Counted from the first letter of the stretch, positions 34,391-43,653 are shown. The stretch: DNA of 64,000 bases from Streptomyces sp. BV286 (GCF_019090165.1 NZ_JAHRIB010000212.1:62001-126000); one strand, 5' to 3'. The notes: a model not told the origin generated them from the letters alone. A program made the numbers and translations.

Positions 34391-36953
34391 GACGCGCGTT
34401 CGTGTGCCGCGTCGGCGGTGCGGTCGCCGGGTCCTCGGGCCAGGGGTGCTTCGGGTACCGCCCGCGCAGCTCCGCCCGCACACCCCGGTAGCCGTCCTTC
34501 CAGAAGGACGCGAGGTCCGAGGTGACGGCGGCCGGGCGCCCCGCGGGCGACAGCAGATGGACCACCACCGGGACCCCGGCGACGGCCGGCGACTCCTGCG
34601 CCCCGAACATCTCCTGCAGTTTCACCGCGAGCACCGGCCGCTCGGGATCCGCGTAGTCGATCCGGATCCTGGACCCGCTCGGCACCTCGAAGCGCTCCGG
34701 CGCCAGCTCGTCGAACCGGGCCGCCTCCCCGGACGCCCACGGCAGCAGCCGGCCCAGGGCCTGCCCGGCGTCGATCCGTCCCAGATCGGCCCGCCGCCTC
34801 GCCCGGCTCAACTCCGGCTCCAGCCACTCGTCCACGCGCGCGTGGAGCGCGCCGTCCGACACCTCGGGCCAGGGAGCACCGACCTGGCGGTGCACGAACC
34901 CGAGCCGCTGCCGCAGCACCTCGGCGTCCCGGGACCACCGCAGCAGCCCGAAACCCTCCTCGGCCAGCCCCTGGAGAAGAGCCTCCCGTACGAGACCCGG
35001 GTCGGCGGCACGCAGCGGCCGCACGGTCAGCTCCACCGCCCCGAGCCGCTCGACGCGCCGGGCCACCACCTCCCCGTCGGCCCAGCGCACCTCGTCGCCC
35101 TCGGCGTACAGGGGCCCGGCCGCCTCCCGGGCAACCTCCTCGTCGACCACGGCCCCGAGCCGCACGCGCGCGTGCCCCGCGCCCAGCGGCCGGTCGGCGA
35201 CCGCGACGGCGATCCAGCCGGCCTCCCGCAGCCCACTGCCGTCACCGACCTCACCCCGGGTCCCGGACACCATCAGGAACGATCCCCCTTGCCGGCGAGC
35301 GAGCCGCTCGGGGAAGGCGAGCGCGGCGACGAGCCCGGCGACCTGGTCGTCGGTGAGGGCCCCGTCAGGGGTGCGGGGGACCGTGCGCCCGGCCGCACCG
35401 GACCCGCCGTCGAGCGGCGTTTCTGAAGCGGTCCGCCCGCCGGGCCGGGCCGCGGGCGCCACCGCCCGCAGCCGCCGCACCTCCGTACGCCACCGCCCGG
35501 CGTACGCGTCACCCCCACGCCGTGCGGCCCGCAGAGCGGAGGCGAGGTCGTCCCCGTACTCCCGCGGCGGTTCCTCACTCAGGAGGGCGACCACCTCCGC
35601 GGCGCGCTCCGGACCCACGGAGGCCGCCGCGTCCAGCAGCGCACGCCCCAGCCGGGGATGCAGCCCGAGCCGCGCCATCCGTACGCCCCGGCCGGTCGGA
35701 CGCCCGCCGTCGCCCACGGCGCCGACGGCCTCCAGAACACCCCGGGCGGCCGCCATGGCCCCTCCCGGCGGCGGATCCAGCAACGCCAGCCCCGAGGCGT
35801 CGGGATCGCCCCAGCAGGCCGCCTGCAGGGCGAACGCCGTCAGGTCGGCCACCTTGATCTCCGGCGCCGGGAACCGCGGCAGCCGCCCGTCCTCCGCCTC
35901 CGCCCAGCAGCGGTACACGGCACCCGGCGCCTCGCGTCCCGCCCGTCCGGCCCGCTGCCGCCCGGCCGCCTGCGAGGCCCGTACGGTCGTCAGCGCGCTC
36001 AGGCCCCGCGCGTGGTCCACCCGCGGCTCGCGGGCCAGCCCGGAGTCCACGACCACCCGCACACCCGGAACCGTCAGCGACGACTCGGCCACCGACGTCG
36101 CGAGGACCACCCGGCGTCCCGCGGCGCCGGACAGCACCGCGTCCTGCACGGCCGTCGGCGCCCGCCCGTGCACCTGCAGCACCTCGACGTCGCCGAGCCC
36201 GCCGAGCTGCCCCGCCACCCGCGCGATCTCCCCGACCCCGGGAAGGAAGCACAGGACGTCCCCGGCACGCTCGGACAGCGCCCGCCGCACCACCGACGCC
36301 ACATGTGTCAGCAACACCGGATCCACCCGCATCCCATGGGGCGGACGCACAGGGCGCACGGGCGGCGCCCACACCACCTCGACCGGATGGGAGACACCCG
36401 CCGCCTCGACCACCGGCACGTCGCCGAACAGCCGCGCCCACCCCTGCGCGTCGGTCGTCGCCGAAGCGGCCACCAGCCGCAGCTCGGGACGCAGGGCGGC
36501 CCGCACGTCCAGCAGGAACGCCGCCGCCGTGTCCGCGTCCAGATGCCGCTCGTGGCACTCGTCGAGCACGACCGCGTCGACGCCCGTCAGCTCCTGGTCC
36601 CGTTGCAGCCGTTGCAGCAGCACCCCGGTCGTGACGACCTCCACGCGCGTGCGTGGCCCGGTCACCCGCTCCCCGCGCACGGTGTACCCGACGCTCTCCC
36701 CGGCCTTCTCGCCGAGCAGCCACGCCATCCGCCGCGCGGCCGCCCGCACCGCGATCCGCCGCGGCTCGGCCACGACGACACGGCGCGGGGGCCCCTCGCC
36801 GACCAGCCCGGCCAGCACCAGCGGCACGAGGGTCGTCTTGCCCGTGCCGGGCGGCGCGACGAGCACCGCGGCGCCGTGCCCCTCCAGGGCGTCGCTCAGG
36901 CCGGGCAGCGCCCCGCGTACGGGCAGAAGGTCCAGGGCGTCATGACGGATCAC
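34380..36953 (-). CDS. hrpB: ATP-dependent RNA helicase HrpB
   Basis: An 857-residue DEAH-box helicase of full HrpB length. Motifs are I APPGTGKTT (about 33-41), Ia VVAEPRRIAVRAAARRM, II DECHERH (about 132-138), III SATTD, and V/VI VVVDSGLAREPRVD and QAAGRQRAGRAGRE. The helicase-associated and HrpB C-terminal domains (about 480-850) follow. The cellular role in bacteria is poorly defined. GTG 36953 starts the protein; it overlaps nothing at the 5' end, and overlaps DUF3068 by 11 bp at the 3' end. Confidence 0.95.
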   Translation of the reverse strand: MIRHDALDLLPVRGALPGLSDALEGHGAAVLVAPPGTGKTTLVPLVLAGLVGEGPPRRVVVAEPRRIAVRAAARRMAWLLGEKAGESVGYTVRGERVTGPRTRVEVVTTGVLLQRLQRDQELTGVDAVVLDECHERHLDADTAAAFLLDVRAALRPELRLVAASATTDAQGWARLFGDVPVVEAAGVSHPVEVVWAPPVRPVRPPHGMRVDPVLLTHVASVVRRALSERAGDVLCFLPGVGEIARVAGQLGGLGDVEVLQVHGRAPTAVQDAVLSGAAGRRVVLATSVAESSLTVPGVRVVVDSGLAREPRVDHARGLSALTTVRASQAAGRQRAGRAGREAPGAVYRCWAEAEDGRLPRFPAPEIKVADLTAFALQAACWGDPDASGLALLDPPPGGAMAAARGVLEAVGAVGDGGRPTGRGVRMARLGLHPRLGRALLDAAASVGPERAAEVVALLSEEPPREYGDDLASALRAARRGGDAYAGRWRTEVRRLRAVAPAARPGGRTASETPLDGGSGAAGRTVPRTPDGALTDDQVAGLVAALAFPERLARRQGGSFLMVSGTRGEVGDGSGLREAGWIAVAVADRPLGAGHARVRLGAVVDEEVAREAAGPLYAEGDEVRWADGEVVARRVERLGAVELTVRPLRAADPGLVREALLQGLAEEGFGLLRWSRDAEVLRQRLGFVHRQVGAPWPEVSDGALHARVDEWLEPELSRARRRADLGRIDAGQALGRLLPWASGEAARFDELAPERFEVPSGSRIRIDYADPERPVLAVKLQEMFGAQESPAVAGVPVVVHLLSPAGRPAAVTSDLASFWKDGYRGVRAELRGRYPKHPWPEDPATAPPTRHTNARLRR

Positions 36954-36996
36954 CCGCTCAGTCTCTCCCCCAGCCTCCGGCCGGGGGCGCTCCCCT

Positions 36997-37827
36997 CTAG
37001 TTTCGCTCGCACACGAAGATCGCCGTGCCCGGGATCAGGTTTCCCCGCAGGGGGGACCAGCCGCCCCACTCCTGGGTGTTCCAGGCCGGCCACTCCGGCT
37101 CGACCAGGTCGACCAGCCGGAAACCGCCCGCCACGACGTCCCGGACGCGGTCGCCGACCGTCCTGTGGTGCTCGACGTACACGGCGTTCCCCTCCTCGTC
37201 CTGCTCCACGTACGGAGTGCGGTCGAAGTAGGAGGAGGCCACGCTCAGACCCTCGGGTCCCGGTTCGTCGGGGAAGGCCCAGCGGACCGGGTGGGTGACG
37301 GAGAAGACGAACCGGCCGCCCGGGCGCAGCACCCGGCGCACCTCCCGGAGGACCCTCACGGGCTCGGCGACGAACGGCAGCGCTCCGTACGCGGAGCACG
37401 CCAGGTCGAAGGAGCCGTCCGCGAAGGGCAGCGCCGTGGCGTCCGCCTCCACGAGCCGGACGGTGTCGGCGCCGATCCGCAGGGCGTGCTGGAGCTGGCG
37501 GTGGGAAAGGTCCAGGGCGACCGGGCGGGCCCCCTGGGCGGCCAGCCAGCGCGAGCACTGGGCGGCGCCCGCGCCGATCTCCAGGACGTCCTTCCCCTTC
37601 AGTTCCTCCATCGGGCCGAGCAGCTCGGCCTCGATCTCGTCGAGGCCCTCGGGACACCACACGAATCGGTCGTCGCCGAGAAACGTGCCGTGCTCGACCT
37701 GGTAGTCGTCCGCGTTCCGGTCCCACCAGCCACGATTGGCCCGGGAGCTCTCGGAGCCCCCCGCCTCCCGCCGGGTCGCCTCGGGCTCGGACTGTTCGGG
37801 CTCGGACTGCTCGGGCTCTTGGATGAT
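36997..37827 (-). CDS. Class I SAM-dependent methyltransferase with non-canonical (ATC) start
   Basis: A 276-residue cytoplasmic methyltransferase. The SAM-binding motif is DVLEIGAGAAQCS, followed by VALDLSHRQLQHAL, LVEADATALPFADGSFDLAC and REVRRVLRPGGRFVFSVTHP. The conserved N-terminal helix with NRGWWDRNADDYQVEHG and FLGDDRFVW lies upstream of the first canonical start (GTG at 37662). Between that helix and the next in-frame stop there is no ATG, GTG or TTG. A GGGAG ribosome binding site lies about three bases before ATC 37827 (six before the next ATC), so I infer initiation at ATC. The alternative is a point change or sequencing error of a former ATG. The target of methylation is unknown. 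Confidence 0.82.
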   Translation of the reverse strand: MIQEPEQSEPEQSEPEATRREAGGSESSRANRGWWDRNADDYQVEHGTFLGDDRFVWCPEGLDEIEAELLGPMEELKGKDVLEIGAGAAQCSRWLAAQGARPVALDLSHRQLQHALRIGADTVRLVEADATALPFADGSFDLACSAYGALPFVAEPVRVLREVRRVLRPGGRFVFSVTHPVRWAFPDEPGPEGLSVASSYFDRTPYVEQDEEGNAVYVEHHRTVGDRVRDVVAGGFRLVDLVEPEWPAWNTQEWGGWSPLRGNLIPGTAIFVCERN

Positions 37828-38000
37828 CGGCTCCCTCGTATTAATCTGCGGACTCTTCGGTACGACCCGCTCCGGCGGGTGTCACGGAAGAGGGCCCCAA
37901 GATCCGTGTGGACGCGTGGCGTTGTCCGATGTGCGGCTGCCGTCGCGTGGGTTCTGTGCCGGGTATGCGGCGATCCGCCCCGGGTGTGCGCCTTCGCGCA

Positions 38001-38029
38001 TTGACCCTGTCCGGCTGCCCCCGTATGCT
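38001..38029 (+). promoter_or_regulatory. Consensus HrdB-type promoter of rpsA
   Basis: TTGACC (38001-38006) and TATGCT (38024-38029) are separated by 17 nt, an almost perfect housekeeping sigma-factor promoter. It points at rpsA and is the clearest promoter in the window. It implies an initiation site near 38036 and a leader of about 210 nt (38036-38247) that holds no gene and may carry translational autocontrol by S1. The rest of the 37828-38000 gap shows nothing I can name. Confidence 0.85.
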
Positions 38030-38247
38030 ACAAGTTGCGCTGCGGGCCTGCGCTCCTCAGACGTAGCAGGCTGCGCTCGCATCTGTATGTATGACCCCTC
38101 GGTTGTCGAGGCGCCACCGGCGGTGTTCTTCGTGGACATCATCCGGATCTGGCGCTTCCTTGGCTGTCCGGCCTTGTACAGAGCGAAACGGGCTCCCGGC
38201 GTAAGCAGTACCTACGACTCACTGTCCGTACCGGAGCCCTTTCCCAC

Positions 38248-39762
38248 ATGACGAGCAGCACCGAGACCACCTCTACCACTCCGCAGGTAGCGGTCAACGA
38301 CATCGGTAACGAGGAAGCCTTCCTCGCCGCGATCGACGAGACGATCAAGTACTTCAACGACGGCGACATCGTCGACGGCGTCATCGTGAAGGTCGACCGG
38401 GACGAGGTCCTGCTCGACATCGGTTACAAGACCGAAGGTGTCATTCCGAGCCGCGAGCTCTCGATCAAGCACGACGTCGACCCGAACGAGGTCGTCAAGG
38501 TCGGCGACGAGATCGAAGCCCTTGTTCTCCAGAAGGAGGACAAGGAAGGCCGCCTGATCCTCTCGAAGAAGCGCGCCCAGTACGAGCGCGCCTGGGGCAC
38601 CATCGAGAAGATCAAGGAAGAGGACGGCATCGTCACCGGCACCGTCATCGAGGTCGTCAAGGGTGGTCTCATCCTTGACATCGGCCTCCGTGGCTTCCTG
38701 CCGGCTTCCCTCGTTGAGATGCGCCGTGTCCGCGACCTCCAGCCCTACGTGGGCAAGGAGCTCGAGGCCAAGATCATCGAGCTGGACAAGAACCGCAACA
38801 ACGTGGTCCTGTCCCGCCGTGCCTGGCTGGAGCAGACCCAGTCCGAGGTCCGCCAGACGTTCCTCACCACCCTGCAGAAGGGTCAGGTCCGTTCCGGCGT
38901 CGTCTCTTCGATCGTCAACTTCGGTGCCTTCGTGGACCTGGGTGGCGTCGACGGTCTGGTGCACGTCTCGGAGCTCTCCTGGAAGCACATCGACCACCCC
39001 TCCGAGGTTGTCGAGGTCGGCCAGGAAGTCACCGTCGAGGTCCTCGACGTCGACATGGACCGCGAGCGTGTCTCCCTGTCGCTGAAGGCGACGCAGGAAG
39101 ACCCGTGGCAGCAGTTCGCCCGCACGCACCAGATCGGCCAGGTCGTGCCCGGCAAGGTCACGAAGCTGGTTCCGTTCGGTGCGTTCGTCCGCGTGGACGA
39201 GGGCATCGAGGGTCTGGTCCACATCTCCGAGCTGGCCGAGCGCCACGTGGAGATCCCGGAGCAGGTCGTCCAGGTCAACGACGAGATCTTCGTCAAGGTC
39301 ATCGACATCGACCTCGAGCGTCGTCGCATCAGCCTCTCGCTGAAGCAGGCCAACGAGGCCTTCGGTGCCGACCCGGCCACGGTCGACTTCGACCCGACGC
39401 TGTACGGCATGGCCGCGTCGTACGACGACCAGGGCAACTACATCTACCCCGAGGGCTTCGACCCCGAGACCAACGACTGGCTCGAGGGCTTCGAGTCCCA
39501 GCGTGAGGTGTGGGAGACGCAGTACGCCGAGGCGCAGACCCGCTTCGAGCAGCACCAGGCTCAGGTCATCAAGTCCCGCGAGGCGGACGCCCAGGCCGAG
39601 GCCGAGGGTGTCACTACCCCGGGTGCGGCTCCGGCCGCCTCCAGCGGTGGCGGCGGTGGCGGCGGTTCGTACTCCTCGGAGTCGGACGACAACTCCGGCG
39701 CCCTGGCGTCGGACGAGGCCCTGGCTGCTCTCCGCGAGAAGCTCGCCGGCGGCCAGAGCTGA
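38248..39762 (+). CDS. rpsA: 30S ribosomal protein S1
   Basis: A 504-residue S1 with four S1 (OB-fold) domains at about 38-105, 123-188, 209-277 and 294-363. Each carries the GxVxxVxxxGxFVDLG-like pattern (for example GVVSSIVNFGAFVDLG and GKVTKLVPFGAFVRVD). The C-terminus is acidic and Gly/Ser-rich (SSGGGGGGGSYSSESDD), as usual in actinobacteria. S1 binds mRNA on the small ribosomal subunit and promotes initiation. Codon use includes more T at third positions than neighbours, a sign of high expression. The ribosome binding site GGAG lies about 11 nt upstream. It ends at a 17-bp terminator. Confidence 0.98.
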   Translation: MTSSTETTSTTPQVAVNDIGNEEAFLAAIDETIKYFNDGDIVDGVIVKVDRDEVLLDIGYKTEGVIPSRELSIKHDVDPNEVVKVGDEIEALVLQKEDKEGRLILSKKRAQYERAWGTIEKIKEEDGIVTGTVIEVVKGGLILDIGLRGFLPASLVEMRRVRDLQPYVGKELEAKIIELDKNRNNVVLSRRAWLEQTQSEVRQTFLTTLQKGQVRSGVVSSIVNFGAFVDLGGVDGLVHVSELSWKHIDHPSEVVEVGQEVTVEVLDVDMDRERVSLSLKATQEDPWQQFARTHQIGQVVPGKVTKLVPFGAFVRVDEGIEGLVHISELAERHVEIPEQVVQVNDEIFVKVIDIDLERRRISLSLKQANEAFGADPATVDFDPTLYGMAASYDDQGNYIYPEGFDPETNDWLEGFESQREVWETQYAEAQTRFEQHQAQVIKSREADAQAEAEGVTTPGAAPAASSGGGGGGGSYSSESDDNSGALASDEALAALREKLAGGQS

Positions 39763-39792
39763 AAGCTCACCGCCAGCGGTAGCTAGCTGGTA

Positions 39793-39830
39793 ACCGAGGG
39801 CCCGCACCCACTTGGGTGCGGGCCCTCGGT
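39793..39830 (+). terminator. rpsA terminator
   Basis: A perfect 17-bp inverted repeat (39793-39809 with 39814-39830) closed by an ACTT tetraloop, core GGGCCCGCACCC, starts 31 nt after the rpsA stop. Confidence 0.92.
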
Positions 39831-39873
39831 GCGTTGTCCCGCCCGCCGTCTCGCGGGCTCTCCCGTCCGCCTG

Positions 39874-39917
39874 CGTGCTGTCCGGTGGGCTCCGCCGTGC
39901 TGTCCGGTGGGCTCCGC
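39874..39917. repeat. Perfect tandem duplication of 22 bp
   Basis: The unit CGTGCTGTCCGGTGGGCTCC plus GC occurs twice head to tail (39874-39895 and 39896-39917) in the 417-nt gap between rpsA and the PAC2 gene. There is no gene in the gap. It looks like a recent slippage duplication. Confidence 0.85.
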
Positions 39918-40179
39918 GCCCGGGCGGTGAGCCGTCCCGCCACGAGGCGGTGACGGCCCTCCGCGCGTGCTCGCGCCGGGAGTTGCCCGCACACCGCCAC
40001 GGCCCCGATCCGGCCCTGATGCGACCCGGCCCACGCGCTCGCGGCCGTCGTCGCACGCACGTGGGTGCTCGTCGTGGGCATGAGAAGCCCGTAAGAGGGG
40101 ACAGCGAAGCGACGTGAACCGGGAATGCTCATGTCCTGGCCCGCGTTGTTGAGTACGAACACGAGGAGGAGCGGTCACA

Positions 40180-41118
40180 GTGCTTGATCCGCAGGGTTTG
40201 TACGCGTGGGAGCCGAAGGGCCTGGCAGTCGTCGACATGGCGCTCGCCCAGGAGTCGGCCGGTCTTGTCATGCTCTACCACTTCGACGGATACATCGACG
40301 CGGGCGAGACCGGCGACCAGATCGTCGACAGGCTGCTCGACTCGCTGCCCCACCAGGTCGTGGCCCGCTTCGACCACGACCGGCTCGTGGACTACCGCGC
40401 CCGCCGCCCGCTGCTGACGTTCAAGCGCGACCGCTGGGCCGAGTACGAGGAGCCGACGCTTGAGGTGCGGCTCGTCCAGGACGCCACGGGCGCGCCCTTC
40501 CTGCTGCTCTCCGGACCCGAACCGGACGTGGAGTGGGAGCGCTTCGCGGCGGCCGTCCAGCAGATCGTGGAGCGCCTCGGCGTACGTCTGTCGGTGAACT
40601 TCCACGGCATCCCCATGGGCGTCCCGCACACCCGCCCCGTGGGCCTCACCCCGCACGGCAACCGCACGGACCTCGTCCCCGGCCACCGCAGCCCCTTCGA
40701 CGAGGCACAGGTTCCGGGCAGCGCCGAGGCACTGGTCGAGTACCGCCTCATGGAGGCCGGGCACGACATCCTGGGGGTCGCCGCGCACGTGCCGCACTAC
40801 ATCGCCCGCTCCCCGTACCCGGACGCCGCGCTGACCGTCATGGAGGCGATCACCGCCGCGACCGGTCTGGTCCTGCCGGGGATCGCGCACGGACTGCGCA
40901 CCGAGGCACACCGCACACAGACCGAGATCGACCGGCAGATCCAGGAGGGCGACGAGGAGCTCGTCGCACTCGTCCAGGGCCTGGAGCACCAGTACGACGC
41001 CGCGGCGGGCTCCGAGACGCGGGGCAACATGCTCGCGGAGCCGGTGGACATCCCGTCGGCGGACGAGATCGGCCTCGAGTTCGAGCGGTTCCTCGCCGAG
41101 CGGGAGGGCGACGCCTAG
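40180..41118 (+). CDS. PAC2 (proteasome assembly chaperone) family protein
   Basis: A 312-residue PAC2-family protein. Recognisable segments are LVMLYHFDGYIDAGETGDQI (about 27-46), VARFDHDRLVDYRARRP and the ATGAPFLLLSGPEPDVEWERF core. Eukaryotic and archaeal PAC2 proteins assist proteasome assembly; streptomycetes have a 20S proteasome, but the role of this protein is not established. GTG 40180 has a GAGGAG ribosome binding site. The gene lies between rpsA and coaE, about 100 nt before the latter. Confidence 0.88.
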   Translation: MLDPQGLYAWEPKGLAVVDMALAQESAGLVMLYHFDGYIDAGETGDQIVDRLLDSLPHQVVARFDHDRLVDYRARRPLLTFKRDRWAEYEEPTLEVRLVQDATGAPFLLLSGPEPDVEWERFAAAVQQIVERLGVRLSVNFHGIPMGVPHTRPVGLTPHGNRTDLVPGHRSPFDEAQVPGSAEALVEYRLMEAGHDILGVAAHVPHYIARSPYPDAALTVMEAITAATGLVLPGIAHGLRTEAHRTQTEIDRQIQEGDEELVALVQGLEHQYDAAAGSETRGNMLAEPVDIPSADEIGLEFERFLAEREGDA

Positions 41119-41217
41119 GCACCCGCCCCGTGAGAGGCACGGTCCTCGGCGACAGGCGTGCCGGGCCCGCGCGGCCCCGCCGGGGCGTCGTCGGCGGCGG
41201 GCCCTAAGCTTCTCGGC

Positions 41218-41823
41218 ATGCTGAAGGTGGGCCTGACCGGCGGGATCGGCGCCGGCAAGAGCGAGGTGTCGCGGCTGCTCGTGGAGCACGGCGCCGTGCT
41301 GATCGACGCGGACAGGATCGCGCGGGAGGTCGTCGCACCGGGGACACCCGGGCTGGCGGCGGTCACCGACGCCTTCGGCGAGGACGTGCTCGCCGCGGAC
41401 GGCAGCCTCGACCGGCCGAAACTCGGCTCGATCGTCTTCGCGGACGCGGAGAAGCTCGCCGTGCTGAACTCGATCGTGCACCCGCTGGTGGGCGCCCGTT
41501 CCCGCGAGCTGGAAGAAGCGGCCTCCGCGGACGCCGTGGTCGTGCACGACGTGCCCCTGCTCACGGAGAACGGCCTCGCCCGGCTGTACGACCTCGTGAT
41601 CGTGGTCGACGCGAGCACCGAAACCCAGCTCGACCGTCTCGTCCGGCTGCGCGGCATGACCGAGGAGGACGCGCGCGCCCGGATGGCGGCCCAGGCCACC
41701 CGCGAGCAGCGCCGGGAGATCGCGGACGTCGTCGTCGACAACGACGTGCCACTCGATGCGCTGCGGCGGCGGGTACGCGACGTGTGGACGGACCTCGTGC
41801 GGCGGGCGGCGGCCTCGGAATAG
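41218..41823 (+). CDS. coaE: Dephospho-CoA kinase
   Basis: A 201-residue P-loop kinase that phosphorylates dephospho-CoA in the last step of CoA synthesis. The P loop is GGIGAGKS (8-15). The CoA domain has DADRIAREVV and DVPLLTENGL, and the lid LVRLRGMTEEDARARMAAQ with its Arg residues follows. ATG 41218 starts the normal N-terminus MLKVGLTGG; the upstream frame to 41158 is low-complexity. It is followed after 49 nt by a TPR gene on the same strand. Confidence 0.96.
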   Translation: MLKVGLTGGIGAGKSEVSRLLVEHGAVLIDADRIAREVVAPGTPGLAAVTDAFGEDVLAADGSLDRPKLGSIVFADAEKLAVLNSIVHPLVGARSRELEEAASADAVVVHDVPLLTENGLARLYDLVIVVDASTETQLDRLVRLRGMTEEDARARMAAQATREQRREIADVVVDNDVPLDALRRRVRDVWTDLVRRAAASE

Positions 41824-41872
41824 CGGGCGCCTTCGAGGCGTTGATTCCCTGCAGTGAGGGAAGGACTCTGCC

Positions 41873-42253
41873 GTGCCCGAGACCAGCGGATTCGCCGGAC
41901 GTACTCCGGAGACGCATGTCATCGACTTCCGTGCCGCCGAGCAGTTGCTCGCCGCGCGGGACCCCAGGGGCGCGGTCAAGCTGCTCGACGGAGTCATCGC
42001 CGCGTACCCCGAGAACACGGCGGCACGGCTGCTGCGGGCACGCGCCTTCTTCGCTGCGGCGCAACTGCGGCCCGCCGAGCTGGAGTTCACCATCGTGCTG
42101 GAGCGCGAACCGGACAACGCGTTCGCGCACTTCGCACTCGCCCGCACCTACGAGCGCTCCGGCCGGCCCGAGCAGGCCAGACGCCACTTCCGGCTCGCGG
42201 CGGCTCTGGACCCACAGCCGGAGTACCTGACCGCGGCACGGTTCGACTCCTGA
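41873..42253 (+). CDS. Tetratricopeptide-repeat protein
   Basis: A 126-residue protein made of two or three TPR units: DFRAAEQLLAARDPRGAVKLL, the AARLLRARAFFAAAQLRPAE helix pair, and AHFALARTYERSGRPEQARR followed by HFRLAAALDP. TPRs bind partner proteins; no other domain is present. GTG 41873 follows GAGGGAAGGA. It probably forms an operon with coaE. The partner is unknown. Confidence 0.87.
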   Translation: MPETSGFAGRTPETHVIDFRAAEQLLAARDPRGAVKLLDGVIAAYPENTAARLLRARAFFAAAQLRPAELEFTIVLEREPDNAFAHFALARTYERSGRPEQARRHFRLAAALDPQPEYLTAARFDS

Positions 42254-42323
42254 GCGCCGCCCGCTCCTGAACACGCCCGGCCTGCCCCGGCGCCAGGTCG
42301 GCGGCCCGGACCGACGACCCGCC

Positions 42324-42587
42324 CTACACGCGGTGCTCCGGCGGCGAGTACGGCGGGATGTCGCGGCCGGGCTGGTAGTGCGGTCCCTGGCGGAGATGCC
42401 TGAGGATCATCGTCAGGTCGACGGTGGCGACCAGCCACAGCACGCCACAGGCGACCGCCCAGCCGGGACGCCCGACCAGGGCGAACGCGGCCGTCCCGAT
42501 GATCGCCCACACCAGACCCCACACACTGAGCCACAGGCGGGCGCGCAGCGCACTGCGCGCGGTCGTCGGTTCACTGCCTGTACGCAT
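42324..42587 (-). CDS. DUF6343-like small membrane protein
   Basis: An 87-residue protein with two hydrophobic helices (ARLWLSVWGLVWAIIGTAAF and AVACGVLWLVATVDLTMIL) and a polar C-terminus HYQPGRDIPPYSPPEH typical of a small actinobacterial family I recall as DUF6343. It is divergent from the acyltransferase gene. Its ATG at 42585-42587 overlaps, on the opposite strand, another possible ATG for that gene. No function is known. Confidence 0.75.
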   Translation of the reverse strand: MRTGSEPTTARSALRARLWLSVWGLVWAIIGTAAFALVGRPGWAVACGVLWLVATVDLTMILRHLRQGPHYQPGRDIPPYSPPEHRV

Positions 42588-42663
42588 GGGGACCACTGCT
42601 CCTACGGAAAAACGTACTCTTCGTGGTGCACGTTCACCCAAGGACGGACGAACGGGAGCGGCT

Positions 42664-43653
42664 GTGCTGCTGGTGGAGGAGCTGCGGGCGGACGAGAAGC
42701 TCGCCCGGTGGCTGAGGGACCTGGAGAACGAGGGCGAACCGCGTACGGAGGCGGTCCTGCCGGACGCGGTCGAGCTGCCGGACCTGCTGCTCGATCTGTC
42801 CGTGCCGCACGAGCACGTCAACGAACTCGTGCACCTGCGCGCCCGGCTGGCGGCGGACCCGGAGGCGATGGCGCTGCTCACAAGGTGCGTCGACCGGGTC
42901 GTCCGTGACATGGGTGAGGTCGGCAAGGGGTGGGAACCGCCGGTGTTCCCGGCGTCCACCGGGGCGCTCGGCCGCACCTTCCACGTGTTCGTCTTCATCG
43001 CCGCGCTGCCGTACGTGCGCGCCCACCACCGGCAGCGGGACATCCCGGCGGACGTTTCGCGGCGCACCCTCGCCGACCTGGGCCGGCACCTGGCCGTGCA
43101 CGCCAGGCGGACCGGCACGATCGGGCTGCAGGTGCCGTGGTGGATCGCTCTGCACTTCCACGGAGAGCTGTACCAACTCGGGCGGCTGCAGTTCCAGCGC
43201 GCTCGGCTGGGCGGGCACACCGGGCGGGCGGCCGCGGTCGCGGGGCTCGGCACGGGCCCCGGCGAGCTCTGTCTGAGCCTGCACATCGCCGACTTCCGGG
43301 GTCCCCTGTCGCCGGAGGCCTGCGACCGGTCCCTGGACCTGGCCCGGGAGTTCTTCGCGCGCCACTACCCGGACGAGCACTACGAGGTGGCGGTCTGCCA
43401 CTCCTGGCTGCTCGACCCGCAACTGAAGCGGTATCTGCCGGCCGACTCCAACATCGTGCGCTTCCAGGAGCGGTTCCGGGTCGCCCACGAGGAGACGAAG
43501 GCCGACGACAAGGCACCCGTCGGGTTCGTCTTCGGCGACCCCGAGCTGCCCGTGGAGGACCTTCCGCGGCGGACCGGGGTCGAGCGCGCGGTGGGCGACC
43601 ACCTGCGGGCGGGCGGCCACTGGTACGGCGGGCAGGGCTGGTTCGCGTTGTAG
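42664..43653 (+). CDS. GNAT-type acyltransferase domain protein
   Basis: A 329-residue protein with the two-part form of a streptomycete acyltransferase family: an N-terminal domain (about 1-120) and a GNAT-like C-terminal domain (about 130-315) with TGTIGLQVPWWIALHFHGE, LYQLGRLQFQR and VAVCHSWLLDPQLKRYLP. It probably transfers an acyl group from CoA to an unknown amine or sugar. GTG 42664 has GGGAGC at good spacing. An in-frame ATG at 42586 would add 26 residues and overlap the divergent gene start. Confidence 0.82.
   Translation: MLLVEELRADEKLARWLRDLENEGEPRTEAVLPDAVELPDLLLDLSVPHEHVNELVHLRARLAADPEAMALLTRCVDRVVRDMGEVGKGWEPPVFPASTGALGRTFHVFVFIAALPYVRAHHRQRDIPADVSRRTLADLGRHLAVHARRTGTIGLQVPWWIALHFHGELYQLGRLQFQRARLGGHTGRAAAVAGLGTGPGELCLSLHIADFRGPLSPEACDRSLDLAREFFARHYPDEHYEVAVCHSWLLDPQLKRYLPADSNIVRFQERFRVAHEETKADDKAPVGFVFGDPELPVEDLPRRTGVERAVGDHLRAGGHWYGGQGWFAL

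Noticed and set aside
42586..42663. ATG 42586 as the start of the acyltransferase
   Set aside because: It is in frame but has no ribosome binding site, adds a basic low-complexity stretch, and overlaps the divergent gene's start. GTG 42664 has GGGAGC.
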